64,000 nt of DNA. Source: Pseudomonas fortuita. GTDB taxonomy: Bacteria > Pseudomonadota > Gammaproteobacteria > Pseudomonadales > Pseudomonadaceae. The stretch covers positions 2,769,501 through 2,833,500 of the forward strand of contig NZ_CP114035.2 of NCBI RefSeq assembly GCF_026898135.2, in the 5' to 3' direction. The notes under the pieces were generated by a model. That model ran no database searches. It was not told the origin of the DNA and worked only from the letters and a program-made list of their open reading frames with translations. A program made the translations under genes and the position numbers. Of the stretch, positions 36,497 through 46,045 are shown in pieces (within the stretch, counting starts at the first letter, position 1; each line of letters opens with the position of its first letter).

Positions 36497-37042
36497 ATGA
36501 AGAAGACGCTCGCCCTGTTTCTGCTGATGCTGGCCCTGCCAGCCTTCGCCCACCCTGGCCATGACAGCAACCCGCTGCAGGACGGCCTGTTGCACCCGCT
36601 GACCGGCCTTGACCACCTGCTGATGCTGCTGGGCACCGGGGTGCTCGCTGCATTGACCGGGCGCAGCCTGACGTTGCCCCTGGCAACCCTGGCGGCGATG
36701 TTTGGCGGCGCGGTGTGTGGCCACCTGTTTGGTGACATGCTGGGCATGGAAACCTTGATCGCCCTGTCGCTGCTGGTGGCTGCCGGGGCAGTGCTGCTGC
36801 CGAGCCGCCAGTTGCTGCTGGCCATGGCCATGCCGGTGTTCGCCTTGTTCCACGGCTGGGCTCATGGGGTGGAAGCCACGCCCAGCGCGTTCTGGCAATT
36901 CAGCGCAGGGTTTGTCGCGGTCAGCGGCTTGCTGCTGGCGGCGGGCTTTGCGGTCGGTTGCCTGTTGCGCCGGCACAGTGGCCTGCAGAAGGCCTTTGGC
37001 GGTGGCTTGCTGGCCGGCGCCGCGCTGGTGCTGGCCGGTTGA
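36497..37042 (+). CDS. ureJ: HupE/UreJ nickel/cobalt permease
   Basis: This 181-residue membrane protein has an N-terminal signal-like segment ending PAFAHPGHD and about six membrane helices. The family motif HPxTGxDHLL (LLHPLTGLDHLLMLLG) is present, with a second histidine block FALFHGWAHGVE. HupE/UreJ proteins import nickel for urease or hydrogenase. Its stop shares one base with the ureF start (37042), showing tight coupling inside the urease operon. Confidence 0.92.
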   Translation: MKKTLALFLLMLALPAFAHPGHDSNPLQDGLLHPLTGLDHLLMLLGTGVLAALTGRSLTLPLATLAAMFGGAVCGHLFGDMLGMETLIALSLLVAAGAVLLPSRQLLLAMAMPVFALFHGWAHGVEATPSAFWQFSAGFVAVSGLLLAAGFAVGCLLRRHSGLQKAFGGGLLAGAALVLAG

Positions 37043-37716
37043 TGGACAGCGACCTGGCATTGCTGCGCCTGCTGCAGCTGGCCAGCCCCGGCTTGCCGGT
37101 GGGGGGCTTTACCTACTCGCAAGGTCTGGAGTGGGCAGTCGAGGCGGGCTGGGTAAGGGGCGCGGACGGTTTTGCGGCCTGGCAGCGGGAGCAGGTCGAT
37201 GACACCTTGGCCTGCCTCGACTGGCCGGTGCTGGCGCGTCTGTACCACGCTTGCCAGGGCGAGGATGCCGCGGCGTTCGCCCACTGGAGCCGTTTTCTGC
37301 TGGCCAACCGCGAGACCGCCGAGTTGCGCCTGGAAGAACAGCAGCGCGGCGCGGCGCTGGCCCGGCTGCTTGATGGCTGGCAATTGGGCCAGGCCCCGGC
37401 CTGGCGTGCCAGCCTTGAATTGACTCAACTGGGCGGCATGGCCTGGCTGGCTGCGCACTGGGCAATCCCGCTGCGCCCGCTGGCCCTCGGCTATGGCTTT
37501 GCCTGGCTGGAGGGCGCGGTAATGGCCGGAGTCAAGCTGGTGCCTTTCGGCCAGCAGGCTGCCCAGACCTTGCTGCGCGACCTGGGCACCGGCTTGCCGG
37601 CAGCCCTCGACCGGGCATTGGCCCTGGGCGATGACCAGCTCGGTGGCGGCCTGCCATTGCTGGCCATTGCGTCATCGCGTCACGAAACTCAATACACCCG
37701 TTTGTTCCGTTCCTGA
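37042..37716 (+). CDS. ureF: Urease accessory protein UreF
   Basis: UreF (224 residues) joins UreD and UreG in the activation complex and gates GTP hydrolysis by UreG. It opens with [24 protein letters not shown], the family hallmark, and is fully helical thereafter. The ATG at 37042 overlaps the ureJ stop. The gene ends 11 bases before ureG. Confidence 0.95.
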   Translation: MDSDLALLRLLQLASPGLPVGGFTYSQGLEWAVEAGWVRGADGFAAWQREQVDDTLACLDWPVLARLYHACQGEDAAAFAHWSRFLLANRETAELRLEEQQRGAALARLLDGWQLGQAPAWRASLELTQLGGMAWLAAHWAIPLRPLALGYGFAWLEGAVMAGVKLVPFGQQAAQTLLRDLGTGLPAALDRALALGDDQLGGGLPLLAIASSRHETQYTRLFRS

Positions 37717-37727
37717 GGACTGCCTTC

Positions 37728-38351
37728 ATGCAAAGCTATCAACAACCCCTGCGCGTCGGTGTCGGCGGCCCGGTCGGTTCCGGCAAGACTGCACTGCTGG
37801 AAGCGTTGTGCAAGGCCATGCGCGACCATTACCAGATCGCCGTGGTCACCAACGACATCTACACCAAGGAAGACCAGCGCATCCTGACCGAGGCTGGCGC
37901 CCTGGAGCCGGAGCGCATTGTGGGCGTGGAAACGGGCGGCTGCCCGCACACGGCGATCCGCGAAGACGCCTCGATGAACCTGGCTGCCGTCGAGGCGCTG
38001 GCGCGCAAGTTTGGCAACCTTGAAGTGATTTTCGTCGAAAGCGGCGGTGACAACCTCAGCGCCACGTTCAGCCCGGAGCTCGCTGACCTGACCATTTACG
38101 TGATCGACGTGGCCGAAGGCGAGAAGATTCCGCGCAAGGGTGGGCCAGGCATTACCAAGTCGGACTTCCTGGTGATCAACAAGACCGACCTGGCGCCTTA
38201 TGTAGGGGCTTCATTGGAAGTGATGGAGCGCGACACCCAGCGCATGCGCCCGCAGCGGCCGTGGACCTTCAGCAACCTGAAGAAGGGTGAGGGGTTGCAG
38301 GCAGTGATTGATTTCATTGTCGAGCGCGGGATGCTGGGTGTGCGTGGCTAA
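37728..38351 (+). CDS. ureG: Urease accessory GTPase UreG
   Basis: UreG (207 residues) is a SIMIBI-class GTPase that delivers nickel to urease. The P-loop GPVGSGKT lies at 14-21. The metal-site CPH motif ([13 protein letters not shown]), switch [13 protein letters not shown] and base-recognition NKTDLAP are present. It is the last gene of the operon; REP elements follow. Confidence 0.97.
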   Translation: MQSYQQPLRVGVGGPVGSGKTALLEALCKAMRDHYQIAVVTNDIYTKEDQRILTEAGALEPERIVGVETGGCPHTAIREDASMNLAAVEALARKFGNLEVIFVESGGDNLSATFSPELADLTIYVIDVAEGEKIPRKGGPGITKSDFLVINKTDLAPYVGASLEVMERDTQRMRPQRPWTFSNLKKGEGLQAVIDFIVERGMLGVRG

Positions 38352-38379
38352 TAGCGATATCCGTACTGCGCGGGCTCTT

Positions 38380-38492
38380 GCAGGAGCGGCCTTGTGTCGC
38401 GAAAGGGCCGCGAAGCGGCCCCGGCAGTATTCGCGTCCGCGCTGAAATCCGGGGGCTGCTTTGCAGCCCTTTCGCGACACAAGGCCGCTCCA
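38380..38492. repeat. REP inverted pair after ureG
   Basis: AGGAGCGGCCTTGTGTCGCG with AAAGGGCCGCGAAGCGGCCCC (38383-38422) is answered by the inverted copy GGGCTGCTTTGCAGCCC, TTTCGCGACACAAGGCCGCT (38453-38490). Such P. putida REP pairs stabilise mRNA ends or terminate, here between convergent ureG and the DUF899 gene. Confidence 0.8.
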
Positions 38493-38514
38493 GCAACGAT
38501 TGCGTCTGGTTTGG

Positions 38515-39243
38515 TCAGTTGTGGCAGCAGTGTGGCTTGTCTGGCTGCCCTTCATAGCGGTCATGGTGCCGCACCCAGTCCATAGTCCCGCTTTCGTTGC
38601 GCCCCAGTGGCGCAATGTCCAGGAAGTTGTACGTGTTGACCAGAATGTCCAACCCGCGGGCGTAGGTGGAGTAGGTGTGGTACACGCTGCCGTCCGGTTC
38701 GCGGTAAAACGCACTCAAGCCGGGCAGTTCGCTTTCACTGCCGTCATACGGCGCATAGTTGTACTGCCGTTCACCCTCGCTGGCGACACTGACGCCAAAG
38801 TCCTCGTTGAAACCACTGCCCTGTGACGAGTACCAGGGAAACTGCCAGCCCATGCGCCGACGGAACGCCTGAAACTCGGCATACGGCGCTCGCGATACCG
38901 CCACCAGCGACACATCGTGGTGAGCAAGGTGCAGGTTGGCACCGTCAAAATGGTCGGCCAGGAACGAGCAGCCGGGGCAGCCTTCGCTCCAGCCCTCGGC
39001 GAACATGAAGTGGTAAAGCAACAGCTGGCTGCGCCCCGCAAACAGGTCGGCCAGGCTCAGTTCGCCGTCCGGCCCCTGGAACTGATAGTCGTGCTCGACC
39101 CTGACCCAGGGCAGGGCGCGACGGGCTGCTGCCAATGCGTCGCGGTGATGGGTAAAGGCTTTTTCGTGCAGCCACAGTTGCTGGCGGGCCGCCAGCCACT
39201 GGCTACGGGAAGCCACCGGATGCCTGCTTTCGCTTGTGCTCAT
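38515..39243 (-). CDS. DUF899 family protein (thioredoxin-fold-like)
   Basis: The 242-residue product has the DUF899 pattern: SRSQWLAARQQLWLHEKAFTHHRDAL at the N-terminus, WVRVEHDYQF, then MFAEGWSEGCPGCSFLADHF with a CPGC motif, and PWYSSQGSGFNEDFGV. The fold is thought to be thioredoxin-like and the role is unknown. It lies alone between the urease operon and the sulfatase gene. The C-terminus ends CCHN, which might bind metal. Confidence 0.88.
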   Translation of the reverse strand: MSTSESRHPVASRSQWLAARQQLWLHEKAFTHHRDALAAARRALPWVRVEHDYQFQGPDGELSLADLFAGRSQLLLYHFMFAEGWSEGCPGCSFLADHFDGANLHLAHHDVSLVAVSRAPYAEFQAFRRRMGWQFPWYSSQGSGFNEDFGVSVASEGERQYNYAPYDGSESELPGLSAFYREPDGSVYHTYSTYARGLDILVNTYNFLDIAPLGRNESGTMDWVRHHDRYEGQPDKPHCCHN

Positions 39244-39338
39244 GGTGCTGTCTCCACGCTGGGGGATTCACACACTAGACGAGCACGCTCTGTTCTATTC
39301 GACAGGCACCGGTGGCCATGCGATGAGCGGTACGTCGC

Positions 39339-41540
39339 TCAGCCCGAATGGGCGATATGCCCCTCGGCCAGTTCATCTTCTGCGTCATCTTCGCCGGGCA
39401 GCGCGGTGATCACGCTGAAGTCGCTGACTTCAACCTTGCCGCCGCCGTAGCCTAGCAAGTGAAAGGAAAACGCTTTGCGCTCGGTCGGGTTGTCAAAGCT
39501 GAACTCCATTTCCAGGGGTTCGTCGGCGGTGACCCTCAGTTCAGCAGGCAAGCCCAGCGGTACGTCCTGTTCCAGTTGCTTGGCCTTGAGCTGGATGTAG
39601 GCCACACGCTTGGGGTCCAGCGAGCGCACCTTGACCCGCACGCGGGTATGAGAGCCTCCCGGCATTTCCAGGTACTGGGCGCCGATCAGGTTATCGGCCC
39701 AGTCATCGTGAATGCGCTTGCGCAACTTGATCGGCGAAGGGCCGCCGAACTGGTAACGCAGGTTGAGCGGGGTTTGCAGCAGTGACTGGTCGAGCACCCC
39801 GGCCAGGGCGCCGATCTGCTGGCCCAGCAAGCTGTCACCCTGGCCCAGGTAGCGGGCCTGGTCGGCAATGAAACCCTCGCTGGCGTAACGCCGGCAGCGT
39901 TGCTGGAAGTCACACTCGGTGAAGACGCCCTGCCCGTCGTGGTAGCGCAGCATGCCGTTGGTGTAGGAAATCATCTCGCGGCCCGTGTCGTAGTCGCGGT
40001 ACAGCGAACGGCCGCCAAGCGCCATGGGGATAGGCAGCGCAAAGTAGTCGAGCAGGGAAGTGGCCATATCGATATGGCCATAGGTGCCGCGTTTGACAGG
40101 CGGCAACTGCGCCTGCTCTGGCGCCAGGGTGAGGTTGAAGCCCCAGGACGACGCCAGGCGCACGCCGTCGATGCCATGGGACTCGTCGGAGGTCACTACC
40201 ACCAGGGTGTCTTTTAGCACGCCTTGGCGTTCGAGGTTGTCGAGGAAAGCCCCCAGCGCGTCGTCCAGGTAGGCAACCGCTGCCTGTTTTGGCGTGGCAT
40301 AGCGCTCAAGGTACTCGGCTGGGGCGGAGTAAGGCTGGTGGGTACCCACCGTGAGCAGGGTCAGCATCCATGGCTTGTCCTGTTTCTGCAATTGGCCGAC
40401 ATAGTCCAGCGCCCCTTCGAAAAACGCCCGGTCATCCTTGCCCCACGGGAAGTCCAGGTAGTTCTTGTTGCGGAACCACTCCAGGCCATGCACCGAGTCG
40501 AAACCGATATGCGGCATGATGCGGTCCTTGGCCATGAAGCGCAGGCCGGCACCTTGCAGGTAGTGGGTGGTGAAGCCAGCCTGGCGCAGTTGCGCTGGCA
40601 GGCAGGCCTGGTTGCGTTCGTTCTGGGTCAGCAGCTCTACGCCTTTGGGCGTGCCATTGGCCAGCTTGTCGTAATCACCACACAGCATCGCGTACAGGCC
40701 GCGGATGGTCTGGTGGGTATGCAGCACGTAGTCCGGTGTGTTCATGCCGCGCTCGGCCCATTGGCTGAGCTTTGGCATCAGGTCTTCGTCGAAGCGGCTG
40801 TGCAGGGCCTGGCGGTTGGGCCGCAGGTAGGCGCCGGGGATACCTTCCACCGTGATGACCAGCAGGTTGCGAGCGCTGCCTGGCCCGGCCAGTAGCCGCT
40901 GCCCGTTCAGGTCGGATTGGGTCAGGCCACTGCTGGCCAGCGGTGTGAAGGTTTGCGTGTGGCCCATCCAGCCTTCGACCGTGCGCTCCAGGCTGCCGAC
41001 ACCGGCTGACATCAGTTGGTGAGTGAGGTTGTACTGCCGCCACTGGTCGGCGTCGGTGGGTGCCAACTGCTGGCTGCCCCAGTGAGCACCGAACAGCAGC
41101 ACTGGAATGGCCCATGCCTTGCGGGGCAGCGGCATGCTGCGTTGGGTACGGCCGCGCCAGACGGTGACCAGCCAGCCCAGAAGGCCGACAGTAAGGGTCA
41201 GGGGCAGCCAGGGGTGCGCCAGGCCGCCACCTGTCGAATTTTCCATGAATTGCGGGTCGACCAGGTAGGTCAGGTCGGCGCTGGTTGGCAGCCGGCCTAC
41301 CGCGCTAACCAGTTCGGCCGAAGCCACCCACAGCGCTGCCCAGGCCAGCAGCACCGGCAGGGCCAGCCACCATGGCCGACGGTGCAGCAGCAATACCAGC
41401 AGGCTGCCGAGGGCGAGGTCGGACAGGTAGCCGAGCGGGTTGGACCAGCCCAGCATGGCGCGCGTACCCAGTGGGATCACCAGTACCAAGGCTGCCAACG
41501 CGGCAAGCCGGGTACGCGGGTGGTCTGACAGGTTCTTCAC
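39339..41540 (-). CDS. LTA synthase-like membrane sulfatase (phosphoglycerol/phosphoethanolamine transferase type)
   Basis: This 733-residue inner-membrane protein has about four or five N-terminal helices (to about residue 165) and a large periplasmic alkaline-phosphatase-fold domain. Metal and catalytic motifs are VITVEGIPGAY, a candidate nucleophile Thr in HTHQTIRGLYAMLCGDY, TVGTHQPY, SDESHGIDG and GHIDMATSLLDYF. Such enzymes move phosphoglycerol or phosphoethanolamine onto glycans or lipids. The C-terminal 150 residues form an extra beta-rich domain and the tail is acidic. The substrate in Pseudomonas is not known. Confidence 0.85.
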   Translation of the reverse strand: MKNLSDHPRTRLAALAALVLVIPLGTRAMLGWSNPLGYLSDLALGSLLVLLLHRRPWWLALPVLLAWAALWVASAELVSAVGRLPTSADLTYLVDPQFMENSTGGGLAHPWLPLTLTVGLLGWLVTVWRGRTQRSMPLPRKAWAIPVLLFGAHWGSQQLAPTDADQWRQYNLTHQLMSAGVGSLERTVEGWMGHTQTFTPLASSGLTQSDLNGQRLLAGPGSARNLLVITVEGIPGAYLRPNRQALHSRFDEDLMPKLSQWAERGMNTPDYVLHTHQTIRGLYAMLCGDYDKLANGTPKGVELLTQNERNQACLPAQLRQAGFTTHYLQGAGLRFMAKDRIMPHIGFDSVHGLEWFRNKNYLDFPWGKDDRAFFEGALDYVGQLQKQDKPWMLTLLTVGTHQPYSAPAEYLERYATPKQAAVAYLDDALGAFLDNLERQGVLKDTLVVVTSDESHGIDGVRLASSWGFNLTLAPEQAQLPPVKRGTYGHIDMATSLLDYFALPIPMALGGRSLYRDYDTGREMISYTNGMLRYHDGQGVFTECDFQQRCRRYASEGFIADQARYLGQGDSLLGQQIGALAGVLDQSLLQTPLNLRYQFGGPSPIKLRKRIHDDWADNLIGAQYLEMPGGSHTRVRVKVRSLDPKRVAYIQLKAKQLEQDVPLGLPAELRVTADEPLEMEFSFDNPTERKAFSFHLLGYGGGKVEVSDFSVITALPGEDDAEDELAEGHIAHSG

Positions 41541-41635
41541 AAAAACTTCCCTTTTGCCATTAAATCGTCATGCATCTGTGCTGGATGATAACAGGCCGGG
41601 GAAGGGAAAGCGGTTTGCTACAAGGCTGGTAACCA

Positions 41636-41660
41636 AAAGCCGGGCCCGCTAGCGCGGGCC
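41636..41660 (-). terminator. Probable terminator of the fap operon
   Basis: Read on the minus strand, a GGCCCGC/GCGGGCC stem is followed by CCGGCTTTTGG, just after the fapF stop and before the sulfatase gene. The T-run is short. Confidence 0.5.
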
Positions 41661-41676
41661 TGGCCGAGGGCAAGCC

Positions 41677-42957
41677 TCAGAAGTAGTAAGGGAATTTCAG
41701 GCTGAAGGAAAAGTCGGGGGCATCGTCGGTCAGACCAATGGACAGGTTGGGTACGATGGTCAGGTTGTTGGTGGCGGCGAAGGTCAGGCCGATGTTGAAG
41801 TTGGCGGCGTTGTAGTCACTGTTGGAGATCGACTGCCAGTCGCCACCGTCCGGCTTGATCTTGCTCTTGCGGGCAAACTGGTCAGACACCGAGAACGACA
41901 TGCTCATCTTCTCGTTCAGGGCAAAAGCGATACCGCCGCCAATTTGCCAGGAGTCGCCCAGCTTCACGTCACCCGGCACCTTGCTGTTGACCTGCGGGCT
42001 GATGTCGCTGAACGAGTCCTGCATGTTGTAGGTGTACGAGAGGCTGCCGAACAGCACCGCCGGGTCGAAGGTCTTGACCAGCGAGATGCCTGGCGTGATC
42101 GACCACACGCCGTTGCCGGTCGGCAGGCTGTCCGGGACGGACAGGTTGCTGTTGCCGTCCACTTCGCGCAGCTTGATGCCATAGGGGTCCTTGCCGGTCG
42201 GCGCCTTGACCCGCAGGGTGGCAACGGCGTCAGGCCAGGTTTCGTCCTCGTCGAGGAACTTATAGGCCACGCCAACGTTGATGTCGCCGATTTCCGGGTC
42301 GCGCGTGACGGTTGCATCGGAGGTACTGGCCCCGGCGCCTCCCGCACCGCCGGAAGAGTAAGTTGATTCGCGGTACACCACGGGGACGTTTATGTCGAAC
42401 TGCCAGCGCTGCGCCAGGTTGTAGCGCGCGGTCATGTCCAGGGTCCAGTTGTCGGCCTTGATCCGGTCAAGGTTGATGCTGCCGAGGAAGATCGAATCCA
42501 GCGCCAGGAAGCCATTGAGCGTCAGCGCACGGGTATCGTAATGGGTATAGGTAACACCCGTTTCGAAGCTGAACTTGCCTCCGCCAAAGAATCCGCTGGC
42601 TTCGTCGTACAGGTTGGAAACGCTTTGCGCCGGTTCGGAATCGGCCGTCAGCGCCTGGCCGTAGGAGCTGCCTGTGGCCCCCGGTGTGCCTGACGCGACG
42701 GTCTGCGCGCCTTTGACCCCTTCGGCGGGGGACTTGACCAGGCGCTTGGGCGGCGCCGCTGCCGGGGCCTCCTCGACCTGGCGCACCCGCTGTTCAAGTA
42801 CCATCAGTGCCTGTTGCTGGGCCTCGTAGCGGCGTTTGAGCTCGATCAGTTCCTGTTTCAGCGCTTCCACTTGTGGATCGGCGGCTGCGTAGAGTGCGGT
42901 GGCGGGGGCCAGGGTAGTCAAACACACAAAAGCTCTGAGCGTTAAAGATCGGTACAT
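41677..42957 (-). CDS. fapF: FapF, outer-membrane pore for amyloid secretion
   Basis: FapF (426 residues) is a trimeric beta-barrel that exports Fap amyloid subunits. After a signal peptide ([13 protein letters not shown] to LYAAADP) comes a coiled coil (about 28-65, [24 protein letters not shown]), a flexible plug linker rich in Ala and Pro, then a barrel of alternating strands ending LKFPYYF with a terminal Phe as outer-membrane proteins do. The start is the ATG at 42957; the longer frame upstream overlaps the fapE region and is not coding. It is the last gene of the fap operon. Confidence 0.93.
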   Translation of the reverse strand: MYRSLTLRAFVCLTTLAPATALYAAADPQVEALKQELIELKRRYEAQQQALMVLEQRVRQVEEAPAAAPPKRLVKSPAEGVKGAQTVASGTPGATGSSYGQALTADSEPAQSVSNLYDEASGFFGGGKFSFETGVTYTHYDTRALTLNGFLALDSIFLGSINLDRIKADNWTLDMTARYNLAQRWQFDINVPVVYRESTYSSGGAGGAGASTSDATVTRDPEIGDINVGVAYKFLDEDETWPDAVATLRVKAPTGKDPYGIKLREVDGNSNLSVPDSLPTGNGVWSITPGISLVKTFDPAVLFGSLSYTYNMQDSFSDISPQVNSKVPGDVKLGDSWQIGGGIAFALNEKMSMSFSVSDQFARKSKIKPDGGDWQSISNSDYNAANFNIGLTFAATNNLTIVPNLSIGLTDDAPDFSFSLKFPYYF

Positions 42958-43003
42958 GGAGTTGCCGTCCCTTCCAACTACTTTTGATGAGACTGAGCGT
43001 AGA

Positions 43004-43756
43004 TCAGTATCCGAAAGTGCGAAGACCTTTGAGCTGGTCAAGGCTGCCATTGAGCGAAGCCGCTGTCGGCACGTTCTCGCGCATGACGACATTCAACGAT
43101 GTCATGTTGTTGACCCGGTTGCCGTTGCCGAGCAAAGTCGAATTCTGCATCAGCCCCCCCTGGGCCAGGCGCTGCACGCTGCTGCCCTGGTTGTTGCTGG
43201 CATTGATGTTGAGCTGCACACCTACGCCGCTTGAAGACACGCTGAGCGAGCCGGCGCCGTTTTCCCCGAGCAGGGTCTGGCCGGCGGCCAGCACCTGGCC
43301 TTGCTGTTGCACGGCGGGGGCCTGGTTGGCCTTGGTAACGTTGATATCGACGTTGTTGTATGCAGTGTTGTTGTCGCCGGCCGCACGTACCACCTGGGTC
43401 ACACCCTCGGTAGTGGCAAGGCCATTGCCGCCGGTGACCACGCCAGTCCCGGCAGAGGGCGCACTGGTCGAGGCAGTACCTGTACCTTTTTCATCAATCA
43501 TCGATACATAGAACTGGGGCTTGATGGTCGATTGCTGAACTTGAAGCGTGGAGGTCGCCCCGATCACATCGCCCTTGGCGTTTTGCCAGGTGCTGCTCAT
43601 GACGATGCCGAAGCTGACGATCCGCCCCGGCATCACATAGCGGCCACGCAGGTTTGCCAACTCCTGGTCCTTCAGTTCAATGGGTTTCAACGCCTCGGCG
43701 TGGCTTGGCAAGCTGGCAGCCAGGCAGGCCATGGCCAGCCACAATGAAGTCTTCAT
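43004..43756 (-). CDS. fapE: FapE, minor amyloid/secreted component
   Basis: FapE (250 residues) is a secreted component of the Fap fibre system. A signal peptide ends at PSHAEA. The body has Fap-like Asn/Gln/Gly-rich segments ([46 protein letters not shown], in part) and the conserved [22 protein letters not shown] start seen in the family. In other pseudomonads FapE is found in trace amounts in fibrils. It lies between fapD and fapF. Confidence 0.92.
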   Translation of the reverse strand: MKTSLWLAMACLAASLPSHAEALKPIELKDQELANLRGRYVMPGRIVSFGIVMSSTWQNAKGDVIGATSTLQVQQSTIKPQFYVSMIDEKGTGTASTSAPSAGTGVVTGGNGLATTEGVTQVVRAAGDNNTAYNNVDINVTKANQAPAVQQQGQVLAAGQTLLGENGAGSLSVSSSGVGVQLNINASNNQGSSVQRLAQGGLMQNSTLLGNGNRVNNMTSLNVVMRENVPTAASLNGSLDQLKGLRTFGY

Positions 43757-43801
43757 GAAATGCTCCCTGGAGCATCATGCTCCTTGTCATTAGAACAGTC
43801 G

Positions 43802-44482
43802 TTAGAAGAAGTCGCTTTTGATGAAGCCGAAGTCCAGCAGCTCGTTGTCCTTCACCGGGGTGAAGGTGTCCACCCGGCCCTTGGCGGTCAGGGGCAGGGG
43901 CGGGTCGAGCAGGATGTTGTTCTTGTCGTAACCCTGACCGATCACGGCGAAGATGATGCCGTTCCAGCCCTTGAGGAAGTCTTCGACTTTGTAGCGTTTG
44001 TGGCCCAGTACCGGGTCACCGATGTAGACCCAGCCTTTGTCGACCTTCTGCATGACCACGAAGTGCTTGTAGCCACGCACATCCATCAGCACCACGACCG
44101 GGATGCGCACGCTGTGCAGGGTGTCGGGTGCCACGCGGTAACCGCGGGCACGCATGCCCAGGCTTTCGACGTAGCGTTTCATGTCGAGCATCGAGAAGCC
44201 TTGCGTGCGCACCAGGTTCTGGTCGGCGTGGGCCAGCATGCCTTCGATGATCTGATGTTCGTCCACATCCAGCCAGTAGGCCTGGCGCAGAATGGTGGCC
44301 AGCGCGGCGGCGCCGCAGCTGAAGTCGGTTTTTTGTTGCACCAGGTCGGCGAATTTGCGTTCGCGCACGCTCTGGAGAGGCTTGAACACCACGGCGCCGC
44401 CCGGCAGGACGGACAGCGGCATTTGTGCAGCTTCGCTCACGCTGGCCAGGCACAGCAAAAACGCCAAGGCGAAAATACGCAT
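43802..44482 (-). CDS. fapD: FapD, C39-like cysteine peptidase
   Basis: FapD (226 residues) is a periplasmic C39-family peptidase-like protein needed for fibre formation. After a signal peptide (ending VSEAAQ) the catalytic Cys lies in KTDFSCGAAALATIL, the His in GYKHFVVMQ and the Asp in YIGDPVLG. It probably processes or controls Fap subunits before export through FapF. A strong hairpin separates it from fapC upstream. Confidence 0.93.
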   Translation of the reverse strand: MRIFALAFLLCLASVSEAAQMPLSVLPGGAVVFKPLQSVRERKFADLVQQKTDFSCGAAALATILRQAYWLDVDEHQIIEGMLAHADQNLVRTQGFSMLDMKRYVESLGMRARGYRVAPDTLHSVRIPVVVLMDVRGYKHFVVMQKVDKGWVYIGDPVLGHKRYKVEDFLKGWNGIIFAVIGQGYDKNNILLDPPLPLTAKGRVDTFTPVKDNELLDFGFIKSDFF

Positions 44483-44511
44483 GATCGGGTGCCTTACGGT
44501 GTGTTGGAGAA

Positions 44512-44531
44512 AGGCCCCCCGGAGGGGGCCT
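44512..44531 (-). terminator. Intra-operon hairpin between fapC and fapD
   Basis: A perfect 8-bp GC-rich stem AGGCCCCC/GGGGGCCT with a 4-base loop lies in the 61-base fapC-fapD gap. On the transcribed (minus) strand it is followed by TTTCTCC. It resembles a leaky terminator or an mRNA 3'-end protector. Confidence 0.6.
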
Positions 44532-44543
44532 CAAGCGCAGCGT

Positions 44544-45995
44544 TTAGAACGAGGTGTTGGAGATGGCCAGCGAGTTGCTCTGCTGGTTGCCCACACCGGC
44601 CGCCACGTTCACGCCCAGGTTGCCGCTGCCACCGTTCACCGAACCGCTAAGGGTTGCAGTATTGGTAACAGGGTTGGCCCAGCCGGTCGGGGTCAGCACT
44701 TGGAAGGACACGGTATTGCTCAAGTCGTAAGCACTGCTTTCGCTGTAGCTCTTCGAAACGTCGTTCGAGGATTGTTTCGATTTTTCGCCAGACTTCGAGA
44801 AGTCAGACGCCGAAGCATTCTCGTACGAAGAGTCGTGCGACTTGGTGTACGAAGAGTCCTTGGACTTGTCGTACGACGATTGATGCGACTTGTCGTAGTT
44901 GGAGTCGAATGCTTTCTCGAACGACGAGTCGTATGCACTTTCGTGCGACTTGTCGACCGATACGTCCAGCGACGCATTCAGCGAACCATCGAAGCTGCTG
45001 GAGCGGGTGCGTTCGCGACGGCCATCATCGGTGGTAAGGGTACGCGTAGCGTTGGCTGCTGCATCCAGCGAAGCGTTCAGGTTGGCGCTGCTCGACGAGC
45101 TGTTGCTACCGCTGGCAGAGCCGCTGGCACCCCAGCTGTTAGAGCCGCTTGCGGTCGAACTGTTGGACCCGCTGGCATTGCTGGATGCCGAGCCGCTGGA
45201 GTTCCAGCCACTGGAGCCGCTGGAGCTGGCGCTTTGCGAGCCGGCCACGCTGAAGCTCGACGACGAGCTGCGGTCGTCGGTCGAGTTGAACGTGCCATCG
45301 CGCGAGCTCGAACCGCTTGCCGAAGTGGTGATGGTAATCGTATCAACCCGGTAGGTGCGGTCTGCGCTGTTGTTCACAGTCAGGCCTGGGCCGTCCTGGT
45401 TGGCGGAAGCAGTGGCAGTGGCGTTACCCAGTGGGGCACCCGTGTTGGCGATGGCCATGGTGTTTTTCTGTTGGTTGAGGTCGCCACCGGCAATGTTGAT
45501 GCCGATGTTGCCCTCAGCCCCGCTGGCCGAGCCGCTCATCACAGCCGAAGACTGGGTCGAATAGTTGTCGACCCGGTTGTTTCTGCTGGTTTGCTCAACG
45601 TCGGCAGTGGCATTGGCCATGCCGAACACGAAGCTGTTGTCCAGGCTCGACTCGGAGCCGGCATTGGCGATGGCAGCGGCGTTGTCTTGCTGGTTGCCGT
45701 TACCGGCGGCGACGTTGATACCAACGTTGCCGCTGGAGCCTGTGCCCGAGTCACTCATCTCGGCTTCGTTGATGGTGCCTTGATTGCTGATGCGATTGTT
45801 GGTGCTGCTTTGGGTATCCCAGGCATTGGCCGTTGCATACACAGGGATCTTGGTGGGTGGAGGCGTGTGCTGACCATTGTTATTGTGGCCGTTGTGGTGG
45901 TCGTTGCGCCGATCGTTTTGTCCAGCTTGTACAGCAACAGCCATGACCGCAGCAATTGCGAACACCAGAGGCTTGATTGCCATCGAGGGTTTCAT
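44544..45995 (-). CDS. fapC: FapC, major functional-amyloid subunit
   Basis: FapC (483 residues) is the main fibre protein of Fap biofilm amyloid. A signal peptide ends at VQAGQ. Three amyloid repeats are visible: R1 (about 65-111), R2 (about 138-185) and R3 (about 440-481), each with the core G.(V/I/L)G(I/V)N(V/I)A.G..NQQ. Linker 1 is short; linker 2 is about 250 residues and very serine-rich. Between 349 and 399 it has an octad pattern with Tyr or Phe every eight residues (367, 375, 383, 391, 399). FapC carries no cysteine. The C-terminal NTSF is typical. Confidence 0.95.
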   Translation of the reverse strand: MKPSMAIKPLVFAIAAVMAVAVQAGQNDRRNDHHNGHNNNGQHTPPPTKIPVYATANAWDTQSSTNNRISNQGTINEAEMSDSGTGSSGNVGINVAAGNGNQQDNAAAIANAGSESSLDNSFVFGMANATADVEQTSRNNRVDNYSTQSSAVMSGSASGAEGNIGINIAGGDLNQQKNTMAIANTGAPLGNATATASANQDGPGLTVNNSADRTYRVDTITITTSASGSSSRDGTFNSTDDRSSSSSFSVAGSQSASSSGSSGWNSSGSASSNASGSNSSTASGSNSWGASGSASGSNSSSSSANLNASLDAAANATRTLTTDDGRRERTRSSSFDGSLNASLDVSVDKSHESAYDSSFEKAFDSNYDKSHQSSYDKSKDSSYTKSHDSSYENASASDFSKSGEKSKQSSNDVSKSYSESSAYDLSNTVSFQVLTPTGWANPVTNTATLSGSVNGGSGNLGVNVAAGVGNQQSNSLAISNTSF

Positions 45996-46045
45996 GGTGA
46001 TTCTCCGTACTTTATTAGGTTAAGTGTTGTTCTTAACTGATTGGG

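Noticed and set aside
38394..38585. Short frame reading CFAALSRHKAAP
   Set aside because: This is a translated REP element, a common false gene in P. putida genomes.
44292..46040. 582-codon open frame on the plus strand opposite fapC and fapD
   Set aside because: It is antisense to fapC, a low-complexity serine-rich gene that leaves other frames open. The translation is Arg/Val/Gly-biased and has no family pattern.
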